A DNA stretch of 64,000 nucleotides from an uncultured Aquimarina sp. GTDB lineage: Bacteria; Bacteroidota; Bacteroidia; Flavobacteriales; Flavobacteriaceae. Shown here piece after piece: positions 35,053-43,500 of this stretch; position 1 is the first letter of the stretch, and the number at the start of each line of letters is the position of its first letter. The notes beneath the pieces are model-generated. The model worked only from the letters and a program-made list of their open reading frames with translations. It was not told the DNA's origin and did no database searches. The stretch is taken from the NCBI GenBank assembly GCA_947498815.1, contig CANMLU010000004.1:358737-422736 (forward strand), written 5' to 3'. Made by a program: the position numbers and the translations under genes.

Positions 35053-35060
35053 CAAAGTTA
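35053..35060 (-). promoter_or_regulatory. Candidate -7 box of the cob operon (TAACTTTG)
   Basis: TAACTTTG on the minus strand fits TAnnTTTG and lies 25 bases upstream of the preferred cobU ATG. It overlaps the alternative start at 35055, arguing against it. No good TTG box is seen. Confidence 0.45.
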
Positions 35061-35124
35061 GTCGAATACATTATTTATTTGTTAAAGTAATCTCAAATTA
35101 CTTAAAAAATAATACATTCGCGCA

Positions 35125-35405
35125 GAATTTTGGTTCTGATGCTCTTCTCATAGAGTTGAAGATTAAAAGGGAATCAGGTGAAATGAAGTACGAAAGTAGA
35201 TGTACGAATTACGATTTTTTAATTAGAAATCATAACTCGAAAATCAAAGATCGTAAATCGATATTCCTGAGCTGTTCCCGCAACTGTAAGCTATGTTCCG
35301 ATACATCGGAATGTTTGTTGTTATTCTTTATAACCACTGCCTGGATCAGTTAGGGCGGGAAGGTGAACAACAAAACGCAAGCCAGGAGACCTGCCTAGAT
35401 TCGAT
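35125..35405 (+). ncRNA. Cobalamin riboswitch with an enlarged loop
   Basis: Class-defining segments occur in order: AAAAGGGAATCAGGTGAAA (35165-35183), CCTGAGCTGTTCCCGCAACTG (the B12-box partner, from 35266), GGCGGGAAGG (from 35354) and the B12 box GCCAGGAGACCTGCC (35381-35395). Binding of adenosylcobalamin should reduce expression of the receptor gene that starts 86 bases downstream. The short loop between TCAGG (35174-35178) and its partner CCTGA (35266-35270) is normally about 7 bases but here is 87. A TACATTCG box at 35113-35120 could start the transcript. Confidence 0.93.
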
Positions 35406-35490
35406 AGTATCAAACTTTCGGGATAAAGGTTTGGGTATGGGTAAACTACATACTTTTTTCCGGTTATAGTATAAATTAAGTATTAAAGTA

Positions 35491-37446
35491 ATGAACAAAA
35501 AAGTGTTTTTTGGGGCAGCATTTTTTATGCTGGGATCTTCTATTATGTTTGGACAAGAAAAACAAATAGATGAAACAATTAATGAATTGGAAGAAGTTGT
35601 TATCTCCGATTCTAAGTTTAACTTGAAAAGAGAAAATAGTGGTAAAGTGATTACAAAGATTACAGCAAAGGAATTAGAACGCAGTCAGGGACAGTCTTTG
35701 GCAACTGTATTGAATCGTGTGGCTGGTGTTGAGATTAACGGAAGAAATAGTGTTGCCGGAAAAGATCTGAATTATTTCATTCGTGGAGGGCGTAACCGTC
35801 AAGTAGTAATAAGAATAGATGGAGTAACGGTAAGTGATCCATCATTAATTGCAGGAGATTTTGACTTGAGACTGGTTTCGGTGAATCAAATTAAAAGTAT
35901 AGAAATTCTTAAAGGTGCGTCTAGTACATTATATGGATCTGGAGCATCTACTGCAGTAATTAATGTTACAACCAAATCAGAAAGTAAAGAAAAAATTGCT
36001 GCTAATTTCCAATCAAGTATAGGAACCAATCAATCTCAAGAAGATCAGGATTATGATATCAATGAGTTTGTAAATTTAGCTTCTGTAAATGGTACTTTGG
36101 GAAAAGTGAGTTATGTGGCAAGTCTTAGTAATCAATTCACTGATGGGTTGTCTGCTGCAGAAAAATTTGCAGAGGATACCTCAAATACCAATTTTGAAAG
36201 TGATGCATATTCAAAATATAATGTTTATGCTAAATTAGGTTATGAATGGAATGATAATTTTAAGTTTCACTTTTATGGAAACTTGGATGAATATTCTAAC
36301 GAATTTGACGATGGGGCAGGAGCAGAAGCAGATAATGACTCTAATAGCCAACAATTACGTGCTGGTAGTTACTGGGAAGTGAATTATACTAACGGTAGTT
36401 TTGTTTTTACAGATAGTTACGCTTTATCTGAACGCGTTTTTGAATCAAGTTTCCCGTCAAAATCCGAAAGTCGTTTATATACTTTTGATGCGTACAACAG
36501 ATATAAGTTTAATAATAAATTATATACGGTAATAGGAGTAAATGGTTCGTATAGCGATTATACTGGATATAGTGCCGTCGGAAGAGGACAAGAATTTGTA
36601 GAAACTATAAATGATAGCGATGCAGATTTTGATATTATAGACCCATATGTAAATATGGTTTATGCTTCAGATTTTGGGCTTAATGTTAATGTTGGTGGTA
36701 GATTAAATATCCATAGTGAGTATGGTACTCATTTAGTGTATAGTTTAAATCCATCGTATACACTTAAATTTGGAGAAAATTATATCAAAGGTCTGGCTTC
36801 ATACAGTACTTCATATATTACACCATCATTATTTCAACTATTTTCACCAGGTTTTGGAAATCAAGATTTGGATCCCGAAGAAAATACTACGATTGAAAGT
36901 GGAGTAGAAATTTCTACAGGAAAAAAGCTCAGAGCAAGTGCTGTATATTTTATGCGTAACGAAAAGAATTTTGTGGATTTTGTGGATACCGGAAACTTCA
37001 TATTTCAATACCAAAATGTCAATGATGATTTTACAACTAATGGTGTAGAATTTGAGGTAAATTCCAAATTATTGGATGATAAATTATCGTTGACAGGTAA
37101 TTTTACATACACAAAGGTTGACGAGGATGTTTCGAATATTAGAATCCCTGAAATTAAAATAAATGCGAGTGTTGGTTACCAGGTAACGCATAAAACGTAT
37201 GCTTCTTTAAGTTATCAGTTTAATGATGAAAGAGAGGATAGCTTTTTTGACTTAACCACTTTTGCTACCCAACCAAAAACTTTGGATGCTTATGGTATAT
37301 TAGATTTTTATATCAGTTATCAGTTGATGGAGAATTTAAGTGTGTATGCAGCGATGAATAATATTACAAACGAAGATTATCAAGAGATTTTTGGATTTAG
37401 CTCCAAAGGAAGAAACGCAAGAATAGGGTTTAATCTCAATTTTTAG
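35491..37446 (+). CDS. TonB-dependent receptor, BtuB-like (vitamin B12)
   Basis: Outer-membrane receptor of 651 residues. A signal peptide ends near residue 21 (SIMFGQ). A TonB-box-like ELEEVVIS follows, then a plug domain (VLNRVAGVEINGR, FIRGGRNRQVVIRIDGVTVSD and IKSIEILKGASSTLYGSGA), and a 22-strand barrel ending in RNARIGFNLNF. The cobalamin riboswitch directly upstream makes cobalamin or cobinamide the likely ligand. It is divergent from the cob operon and works with the BtuF/BtuC-like proteins nearby. Confidence 0.92.
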   Translation: MNKKVFFGAAFFMLGSSIMFGQEKQIDETINELEEVVISDSKFNLKRENSGKVITKITAKELERSQGQSLATVLNRVAGVEINGRNSVAGKDLNYFIRGGRNRQVVIRIDGVTVSDPSLIAGDFDLRLVSVNQIKSIEILKGASSTLYGSGASTAVINVTTKSESKEKIAANFQSSIGTNQSQEDQDYDINEFVNLASVNGTLGKVSYVASLSNQFTDGLSAAEKFAEDTSNTNFESDAYSKYNVYAKLGYEWNDNFKFHFYGNLDEYSNEFDDGAGAEADNDSNSQQLRAGSYWEVNYTNGSFVFTDSYALSERVFESSFPSKSESRLYTFDAYNRYKFNNKLYTVIGVNGSYSDYTGYSAVGRGQEFVETINDSDADFDIIDPYVNMVYASDFGLNVNVGGRLNIHSEYGTHLVYSLNPSYTLKFGENYIKGLASYSTSYITPSLFQLFSPGFGNQDLDPEENTTIESGVEISTGKKLRASAVYFMRNEKNFVDFVDTGNFIFQYQNVNDDFTTNGVEFEVNSKLLDDKLSLTGNFTYTKVDEDVSNIRIPEIKINASVGYQVTHKTYASLSYQFNDEREDSFFDLTTFATQPKTLDAYGILDFYISYQLMENLSVYAAMNNITNEDYQEIFGFSSKGRNARIGFNLNF

Positions 37447-37523
37447 GTTCGGATATTCAGAGACAAGTGTGTCAGCCTAAAATAGGTTGACTGATTATTA
37501 GATAAAATTACTATTAATAGTTG

Positions 37524-37557
37524 AACCATCAAAAGCTAGCTTTTGATGGTTTTTTTG
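37524..37557. terminator. Bidirectional terminator after the BtuB-like gene
   Basis: AACCATCAAAAGC, two bases, then the perfect complement, followed by a T run, between convergent genes. A smaller hairpin (GTCAGCCTA / TAGGTTGAC) lies just upstream at about 37471-37491. Confidence 0.88.
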
Positions 37558-37570
37558 GAAAAAACAAATT

Positions 37571-39106
37571 TTATTCCAGTGTATTCTTTCTTAAAACATC
37601 TTTGTACTTTTCTATATCTATGTACATTTTTTGATACATTGGAGATGTAGACTCTGCATCCCAATCTATTTTGTAGTTTATACTACTCTTGCCAGAACTA
37701 GCTACTACCGGAATAGTGCCATCAGTTATATAATCCAAAGCAACTTTTAAAAAGACTTCGTTAGGTTCTCCTATCTGTCCAAGGTTAGTTCCTGCAATTG
37801 CGGCACTTACTTCTCTAAAATTTATATCAGGAAATAATCCAGCAGCATAGTCCGTTACACCATTAGCATTTGCAGATTGTAATACTAAGGGCTGTATAGC
37901 AATGGTATGATCGGAATTTGCTCCATCTCTTACAAATCCTTCAGAATCGTATAACGTAATTGAAGCTTGATATTTACCTGATGTGGTTTCTCCAATTTGA
38001 ATTACATCCATATAAGGTTCAAGACCATTAATTACCAATTCACTGGCAGAAGCACTTCTATCTGTAGTTAAAACGATAACTCTAGAAAGACCATTTAAAG
38101 TATTTAAAGGAGTTCCATCTAGTGTTTGATCGGTAAACTTATTAACAAGCCTATCAGGGTTAGTTGCTTCAAATTCAGCTTGTAATTCGGGATTCCAAAG
38201 TTCTCTAGAAAATACTTTATCAGTACTTTCTCCAGAAATTAAACTCGATAATATAATCGAACTAGTAACCCGTCCACCTGGATTATATCTTAAATCTAAT
38301 ACAAGGTCGGTAATTCCATCTGTCTTAAACTGTCCGAATGCTTCATTAAGTTGTTCATCAAATGGGAACCTAAAATCGTTATACATCAAATATCCAATTT
38401 TTTGACCTTCATGGTCCAGTGTTTTTGATAAATAAATTGGGTTTTCAGTATATTCTAATTTGGCTAACGAAACCGTTTTGTTTAGTGAAGTAATATTGGC
38501 ACCATCATAAGAAACAAGGTCTAGAGTATAAGAGTCCGGACTAAAAACGGCATTAAAATTTGTATTTATTGTCAGTTTCACTCCGTCTACAGCATCAAAA
38601 TACATCCCTCTTTTTAATCCTTCAGATTCTGCAGATGTACCTGGGAAAACCAATCTTACGTATCCCAATACGCTACTTGTGTTTCCTGCCTGAATAAGTC
38701 CAAATTCCATTCCATTACTTTTAGAAATACCTTGTTGTCCTTGTTCAAAAATGGTAAAATCTTCGATTAGAAAACTAAACGGATCAACCGGAAATTGTTC
38801 ATTATTGATAACTAAATTTCTTTTAGAAAGTAAACCGTTAAAAGTCTCTTGAGGAGAACTAAATTTATTTAAGAATTTAAACAATTCTTCTTGAGAACCA
38901 AATCTATTATTCGCAAGGTCATTTACATCTTCTTTATAAAGATAAACAGCGTTTAAACCTCCCCATATAAATTGATCAACATCTTGATCTGGGTTATCAA
39001 TAGTTACTGTTGGCGGTTTAACATCGGGTCTGTCATCACTCGAACAAGCGGTGATAACAAATAATGAAAATAATAGTACTCCTAACTTCAATGTTTTCTT
39101 TTCCAT
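37571..39106 (-). CDS. S41 family peptidase lipoprotein (first of a tandem pair)
   Basis: C-terminal-processing-type serine protease of 511 residues with a lipoprotein signal ending at Cys21 (VITAC). The catalytic Ser353 lies in RSASASELVI and Lys378 in TTSGKYQAS, 25 residues apart as in CtpA. DLVLDLRYNPGG precedes them. A short PDZ-like part lies before the protease domain (GYVRLVFPGTSAESEGLKRG). It is likely anchored at the cell envelope. It is a close paralogue of the gene at 39206-40627, lying 99 bases downstream of it. Confidence 0.9.
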   Translation of the reverse strand: MEKKTLKLGVLLFSLFVITACSSDDRPDVKPPTVTIDNPDQDVDQFIWGGLNAVYLYKEDVNDLANNRFGSQEELFKFLNKFSSPQETFNGLLSKRNLVINNEQFPVDPFSFLIEDFTIFEQGQQGISKSNGMEFGLIQAGNTSSVLGYVRLVFPGTSAESEGLKRGMYFDAVDGVKLTINTNFNAVFSPDSYTLDLVSYDGANITSLNKTVSLAKLEYTENPIYLSKTLDHEGQKIGYLMYNDFRFPFDEQLNEAFGQFKTDGITDLVLDLRYNPGGRVTSSIILSSLISGESTDKVFSRELWNPELQAEFEATNPDRLVNKFTDQTLDGTPLNTLNGLSRVIVLTTDRSASASELVINGLEPYMDVIQIGETTSGKYQASITLYDSEGFVRDGANSDHTIAIQPLVLQSANANGVTDYAAGLFPDINFREVSAAIAGTNLGQIGEPNEVFLKVALDYITDGTIPVVASSGKSSINYKIDWDAESTSPMYQKMYIDIEKYKDVLRKNTLE

Positions 39107-39205
39107 GGGGATTTGTTAAAATCTGTTAATTTTTTCGCTAAAATACATTTTTTTTTCGAATCACTTCAGAGTTTGCATTTCAACGGATCATATGTATTCA
39201 TATAT

Positions 39206-40627
39206 TTAATAAATCTCAGTATACATTCTTTCATAAGATAGATCAAACATATTGCTATTGCCGATACTTATTGCTCGTAATGTGTTAGTATTTAGTTTTG
39301 GGTTTCGATTACCATTTATTGCATCCAAGGCGGCTTTTAACAAGGGCTCGTTTTCATCACCCAGAATACCCAAATTAGAAAAATCCTCTTGTATTAAAAT
39401 ATCAGGAGCTAACCCATTAAAATAATCGGTAAATCCTTCAACATTAATTGATTTTAATACAAGCGGTTGCATCGCATAGGTATGTCCTGCTAACTCCGCG
39501 TTCGGTCTTCTATAGTTATCAGTATCATAGACAGTAACTGAGGCCTGAAATTTCCCTTTTGTAGTGTCACCAACTTTGATCGTTTGTATATAAGGGTTTA
39601 ATCCATTAATTAGCAATTCACTAGCAGAAGCAGAATTCTTAGTAGTCAAAATATACACTCTCGACAGATTTAGATTGTTGATAGCTTCACCGGTTCTAAT
39701 TTGATTATCAAAAAAATTGGTTAACCTCCCAGGGTTAGTGTTCTCATAGAATTCTTGAAATTCTTCATTCCATTGCTCTGTTGTGAATATTTCGCCATTA
39801 AATTGCCCAGTGATCATACTAGCCAGGTCCTTTGCTGTTTCTGTATCACCACCACCGTTATATCTTACATCTAATATCAAGTCTGTTATCTGATCAGATT
39901 TTAACTTTGCAAATGCCGCGTTGAGTTGGCTATCAAAATCAGAAGTAAACGCGTTATACATGATGTATCCAATCGGATTGCCGCCAACATTAAGCGTTTT
40001 TGTTATAAAAATCGGGTTTTCGGTGTATTGTATTTTATTTAAGGTAACAAATGTTCCTGTAGGGGTAATATCGGTACCATCAAAAGTTGCCAATCCAATA
40101 GTATAACTATCTGGCGCAATTAATTGACTAAAATTTTGATCTGTAATTTGAGTACCATCAATAGTGTTAAAAATATTACCACGCTGTATCCCTTTGTTTT
40201 CGGCATCTGTGTTGGGTAGTACATATCTTACAAAGCCATATACATTAGAAGGATTATTTGGATAACGCACCAAACCAAATTCCATTCCATTGTTAAGTGT
40301 ATTACCATCAAAAAATCGTTCCAGGGTTATATAATCATCAACCAAGAAACTAAATTCATCAACATCCGACTGTAAAGCATCAAAAATAACCTCTGGAGAG
40401 GTAAAACTTTTTAAAAAGTCGGTATATGTACTATTGGAAGAAAAGCGATCATTCGCCAAATCGGGGACATCGCTTTTATATAAATAATAAGTATTCATTC
40501 CTTTCCAAATAAAATCATTGATCTCGACGGTACTTGCAACTTGCACCACATCATCTTTATCATCAAAACATCCAATAGTTAGACTTCCCAGCAAGGCCAA
40601 TAGTATATAATACTTCAAATATTTCAT
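39206..40627 (-). CDS. S41 family peptidase lipoprotein (second of a tandem pair)
   Basis: A 473-residue paralogue of the preceding protease with the same plan: lipobox Cys20 (LTIGC), a PDZ-like segment with YVLPNTDAENKGIQRG, the DLILDVRYNGGG strand, catalytic Ser334 in NSASASELLI and Lys359 in TTKGKFQAS. Both copies keep complete catalytic residues, so both should be active. Tandem duplication is evident. The gene is divergent from the ECF sigma gene at 40760, with about 130 bases between. Confidence 0.9.
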   Translation of the reverse strand: MKYLKYYILLALLGSLTIGCFDDKDDVVQVASTVEINDFIWKGMNTYYLYKSDVPDLANDRFSSNSTYTDFLKSFTSPEVIFDALQSDVDEFSFLVDDYITLERFFDGNTLNNGMEFGLVRYPNNPSNVYGFVRYVLPNTDAENKGIQRGNIFNTIDGTQITDQNFSQLIAPDSYTIGLATFDGTDITPTGTFVTLNKIQYTENPIFITKTLNVGGNPIGYIMYNAFTSDFDSQLNAAFAKLKSDQITDLILDVRYNGGGDTETAKDLASMITGQFNGEIFTTEQWNEEFQEFYENTNPGRLTNFFDNQIRTGEAINNLNLSRVYILTTKNSASASELLINGLNPYIQTIKVGDTTKGKFQASVTVYDTDNYRRPNAELAGHTYAMQPLVLKSINVEGFTDYFNGLAPDILIQEDFSNLGILGDENEPLLKAALDAINGNRNPKLNTNTLRAISIGNSNMFDLSYERMYTEIY

Positions 40628-40759
40628 AGCGTCTTTGTTTAATGGAAAGCGTTAAATGTAACTACTTTATTATAAATTTAAAAAAGATTGTAACAAATTA
40701 TAGGTGTAGTCGTCTCCCTTATATAAAGCTGACAAGTTTTATACATCAATCAACCAAGA

Positions 40760-41269
40760 ATGAAAGAAAGAACGTTTATAACGCTAACCAATGGATTTAA
40801 GGATAAGCTTTTCAGGTTGTCTAAGCGTTTATTGGTGAGTAATGAGGAAGCAGAAGATGCGACACAAGAAGTATTGCTTAAGCTATGGAAGAATAAAAGT
40901 AAAATAGCAGAGTACAAGAACGTAGAGGCTTTTGCAATGACAATGACCAAAAACTATTGTTACGATAAATTAAAGGCCAAAGAAACTGGAAATTTAAAGA
41001 TTGTACATAGTAATTATAAAGATGAAAGAGCCTCATTACAGAGGCAAGTAGAAGCAAAGGATAGCCTGGATTGGGTAGGTAGAATTATGAATGGCCTACC
41101 AGAGCAACAACGTATGATTATCCAGTTAAGAGATATAGAACAATATAATAATGCAGAGATCGCAGAGATGTTAGGATTGAATGAAACAACTGTACGAGTT
41201 GCATTATCAAGAGGAAGAAAAAAAATTAGAGAAGAATTATTAAAAAAGCATAATTATGGAATTGTCTAA
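40760..41269 (+). CDS. ECF-type RNA polymerase sigma factor
   Basis: A 169-residue sigma-70 family factor with region 2 (EEAEDATQEVLLKLWKNK) and region 4 (YNNAEIAEMLGLNETTVRVALSRGRKKI), without other domains, as in extracytoplasmic-function factors. The next gene overlaps it by 14 bases and encodes a single-span membrane protein, which is the usual anti-sigma arrangement. Two DUF4252 genes follow and are likely targets or operon partners. Confidence 0.93.
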   Translation: MKERTFITLTNGFKDKLFRLSKRLLVSNEEAEDATQEVLLKLWKNKSKIAEYKNVEAFAMTMTKNYCYDKLKAKETGNLKIVHSNYKDERASLQRQVEAKDSLDWVGRIMNGLPEQQRMIIQLRDIEQYNNAEIAEMLGLNETTVRVALSRGRKKIREELLKKHNYGIV

Positions 41270-41693
41270 CATAGAAAAATTACTCGAAAAATATTTCGAA
41301 GGCCAAACGACCATTTCTGAAGAAAAAGAATTAAAGGTTTACTTTACCAGAGAAACTGTGCCGTCACACCTCGAGAGTTATAAAGATATGTTTCAGTATT
41401 TTTCTGAAGAGAGTACCATAACGGCTACCAAGGATTTAAAATTGCATACCCGTAAAAAATCTAGATATGCATGGATAGGTATGGCAGCTTCGATAGCTTT
41501 GATCGCAGGTATCTTTTTAACCAAGACAGATCAAACTAATAAAAAGGAGTTGGGTACTTATGAAGATCCTGAAATAGCATTACAAGAAACCAAAAAGATC
41601 CTCAATATGGTTTCGCAATATATGAATGAGGGTAAGCAGGAGTTAGTGTACCTGAAAAAGTTTGAAAACACTAAGAATAAATTTATTAAGTAG
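41256..41693 (+). CDS. Probable anti-sigma factor (single-span membrane protein)
   Basis: 145 residues: an N-terminal cytoplasmic part beginning MELSNIEKLLEKYFEGQTT, one transmembrane segment at about 72-90 (AWIGMAASIALIAGIF), and a lysine-rich C-terminal part. The N terminus resembles the short helical sigma-binding parts of Bacteroidota anti-sigma factors. Overlap with the sigma gene supports the role. No zinc motif is visible, so the assignment rests on topology and context. Confidence 0.75.
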   Translation: MELSNIEKLLEKYFEGQTTISEEKELKVYFTRETVPSHLESYKDMFQYFSEESTITATKDLKLHTRKKSRYAWIGMAASIALIAGIFLTKTDQTNKKELGTYEDPEIALQETKKILNMVSQYMNEGKQELVYLKKFENTKNKFIK

Positions 41694-41749
41694 AAATTAA
41701 AAATTAAATAGCGCTGGTTTATAGTGGCGCAACTTAAATTATGTGAATT

Positions 41750-42289
41750 ATGAAAAAGTTAGCAATTATTTTAATACTGGCTGTTTTACCATATGTATCG
41801 AATGCACAGAGTTACTTTGATAAGTACGAAAATATGAAAGATGTAACCTCTATGGTTATGACTAGCAAAATGTTTAAACTGTTAAGCAAAATCGATCTCG
41901 AAAGTGAAGATAAAGAAACGCAAGAGTATCTTAATCTGGTAGAAAATATTAATAATATCAAAGTATTTGTTACCGATGATAAAGATGTGAGTCAAAAAAT
42001 GCGAGGTGATGTTAATCAGTACCTTAAAAGTTCTTCTTTGGATGAATTAATGCGAATAAAAAGTGATGATGGAGAAAATATTAAGTTTTACATCAAACCA
42101 GGAAGTGACGAGGATCATGTAAGAGAGCTTTTTATGTATCTTGAAGGTAATGATAGTGATAAAAACGGCCCCGAAACTGTAATACTTACCATAACAGGTA
42201 ATATCGATCTTAAACAAGTGTCAAAACTGGCAAATGATCTTAATATTCCCGGAGGTAAAGAATTAAAAAATGTAAAAAAAGGTAACTAA
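41750..42289 (+). CDS. DUF4252 domain exported protein
   Basis: 179 residues, with a signal peptide ending near residue 19 (VSNAQ). The mature part has FDKYENMKDVTSMVMTSKMF and a central NNIKVFVTDD, the pattern of DUF4252. Proteins of this domain commonly follow ECF sigma/anti-sigma genes in Flavobacteria; their function is unknown. It is probably cotranscribed with the sigma factor, 56 bases after the anti-sigma gene. Confidence 0.85.
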   Translation: MKKLAIILILAVLPYVSNAQSYFDKYENMKDVTSMVMTSKMFKLLSKIDLESEDKETQEYLNLVENINNIKVFVTDDKDVSQKMRGDVNQYLKSSSLDELMRIKSDDGENIKFYIKPGSDEDHVRELFMYLEGNDSDKNGPETVILTITGNIDLKQVSKLANDLNIPGGKELKNVKKGN

Positions 42290-42308
42290 TACAATATTAG
42301 TTAAAACC

Positions 42309-42410
42309 TGACTGTCATCTCGAGCGGAGTCGAGAGGTAATCATCCCAGATTATCAATACATTTCGATCAAGCTTGTCCTGAGCCCTGTCGAAGGGCTCA
42401 ATGTGACAGA
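42309..42410. repeat. Intergenic palindromic repeat (TCGAGCGGAGTCGAG type)
   Basis: The element is bounded by CTGTCA and TGACAG. It contains the self-complementary CTCGAGCGGAGTCGAG and the hairpin AGCCCTGTCGAAGGGCT. A related core (CCGAGCGTAGTCGAGG) lies at about 43483-43495. This type is widespread between genes in Flavobacteriaceae. It separates the two DUF4252 genes and is followed by the CAATCATCAATCAAAA repeat at 42422. Confidence 0.75.
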
Positions 42411-42483
42411 ATAATTATTTTCAATCATCAATCAAAAATCAATCAACCGGGTTCAAAAAACTCGGAACCAAAAAACCAAAAAA

Positions 42484-43026
42484 ATGAAAAATATATTCAA
42501 AACCTTAGGCCTTGTAGGTATTTTATGCTTTGCAAGTTGTAATAGTGAAACGTCTTTACAAGAATATTTTGTAGACCATCATGATGATGCAGATTTTATA
42601 GCGGTAGATGTACCATCTAGCCTTTTGGATAAAGAAAGCGTAGCGCTTAATGAAGAAGAAAAAGAGGCGTTAGAGAGTATTAAAAAGGTTAATTTCTTGG
42701 CATTACCACTTAATGAAGGTACTAAAGGAAAATTTGACACAGAAAGTGCTGCAATTAGTAAAATCCTAAGTTCTGACAAATATGAAACACTAATGCGATT
42801 TGGATCCAATGGTACTAAAGCTGTCCTTAAATATCAAGGAGAAGAAGATGACATCGATGAGGTGATAGTTTTTGCAACAGATCTTAAAAAGGGATTGGCA
42901 ATTATTCGAGTATTGGGAGACAATATGAGACCAGAAAAAATGGCCAAACTTGCAAAATCAGTCGAGGAAGGCAAAATAGATATAGGTGCTTTCAAAAATA
43001 TAGCAGAGACTATTGATATTGATTAA
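42484..43026 (+). CDS. DUF4252 domain lipoprotein
   Basis: A 180-residue second DUF4252 protein with a lipobox Cys19 (CFASC). The mature part includes KVNFLALPLNEG and VIVFATDLKKGLAIIRVLGDNM. It is paralogous in plan to the gene at 41750 but lipid-anchored rather than soluble. The inserted repeat between them could split the transcript. A terminator follows. Confidence 0.82.
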   Translation: MKNIFKTLGLVGILCFASCNSETSLQEYFVDHHDDADFIAVDVPSSLLDKESVALNEEEKEALESIKKVNFLALPLNEGTKGKFDTESAAISKILSSDKYETLMRFGSNGTKAVLKYQGEEDDIDEVIVFATDLKKGLAIIRVLGDNMRPEKMAKLAKSVEEGKIDIGAFKNIAETIDID

Positions 43027-43049
43027 GAATACATCAAATAAAGTATATA

Positions 43050-43082
43050 AAAAGCTCTGACATTTTTGTTAGAGCTTTTTTT
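43050..43082 (+). terminator. Terminator of the sigma/DUF4252 operon
   Basis: The stem AAAAGCTCT / AGAGCTTTT with a short loop is followed by a T run, 24 bases after the DUF4252 stop codon. Confidence 0.85.
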
Positions 43083-43201
43083 ATAAAATAGTATTGTAAA
43101 TTTCTGCTAAAAATGCCACCAACATTTTTTTCTTCCCGCCCAAATATGTAAAAATGATAAGCATATTAGTTCCATTGCATCTCGATACAATCTTCCCTAA
43201 C

Positions 43202-43500
43202 ATGAGTTCTATATAAGAAAATTACGTCAGTTCGAGTGCTTTGACTTTAGGAAAAGTGTATCGAGAACAGTAATTTTCTGATCAAAAACCTATTCTCGAT
43301 ACTATTTCCTTCCACTTTGTTCCAAAAAATCACTCGAATTGACGGTTTTTGATCTTTAGTGCGCTTAAATCAAATTCACTTCCCCATGGTCAGATCACTC
43401 GATGTGACGTGCATTTTTGTATTCAGCATACCCGTCAGTTCGAGGCTTTTTTTATTGTAAAAGTTACCGTCACACCGAGCGTAGTCGAGGTGTTATATCC
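43202..43500. repeat. Cluster of intergenic palindromic repeats
   Basis: At 43202-43281 lies a truncated copy of the element found complete at 52034-52131, with the shared core CGTCAGTTCGAGTG ... GTATCGAGAA. At 43280-43354 an inverted relative with the same kind of core is bounded by GATCAAAAACC and GGTTTTTGATC. Two shorter TCGA-type pieces follow before purB. No coding capacity is seen in 43083-43492. Confidence 0.75.
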
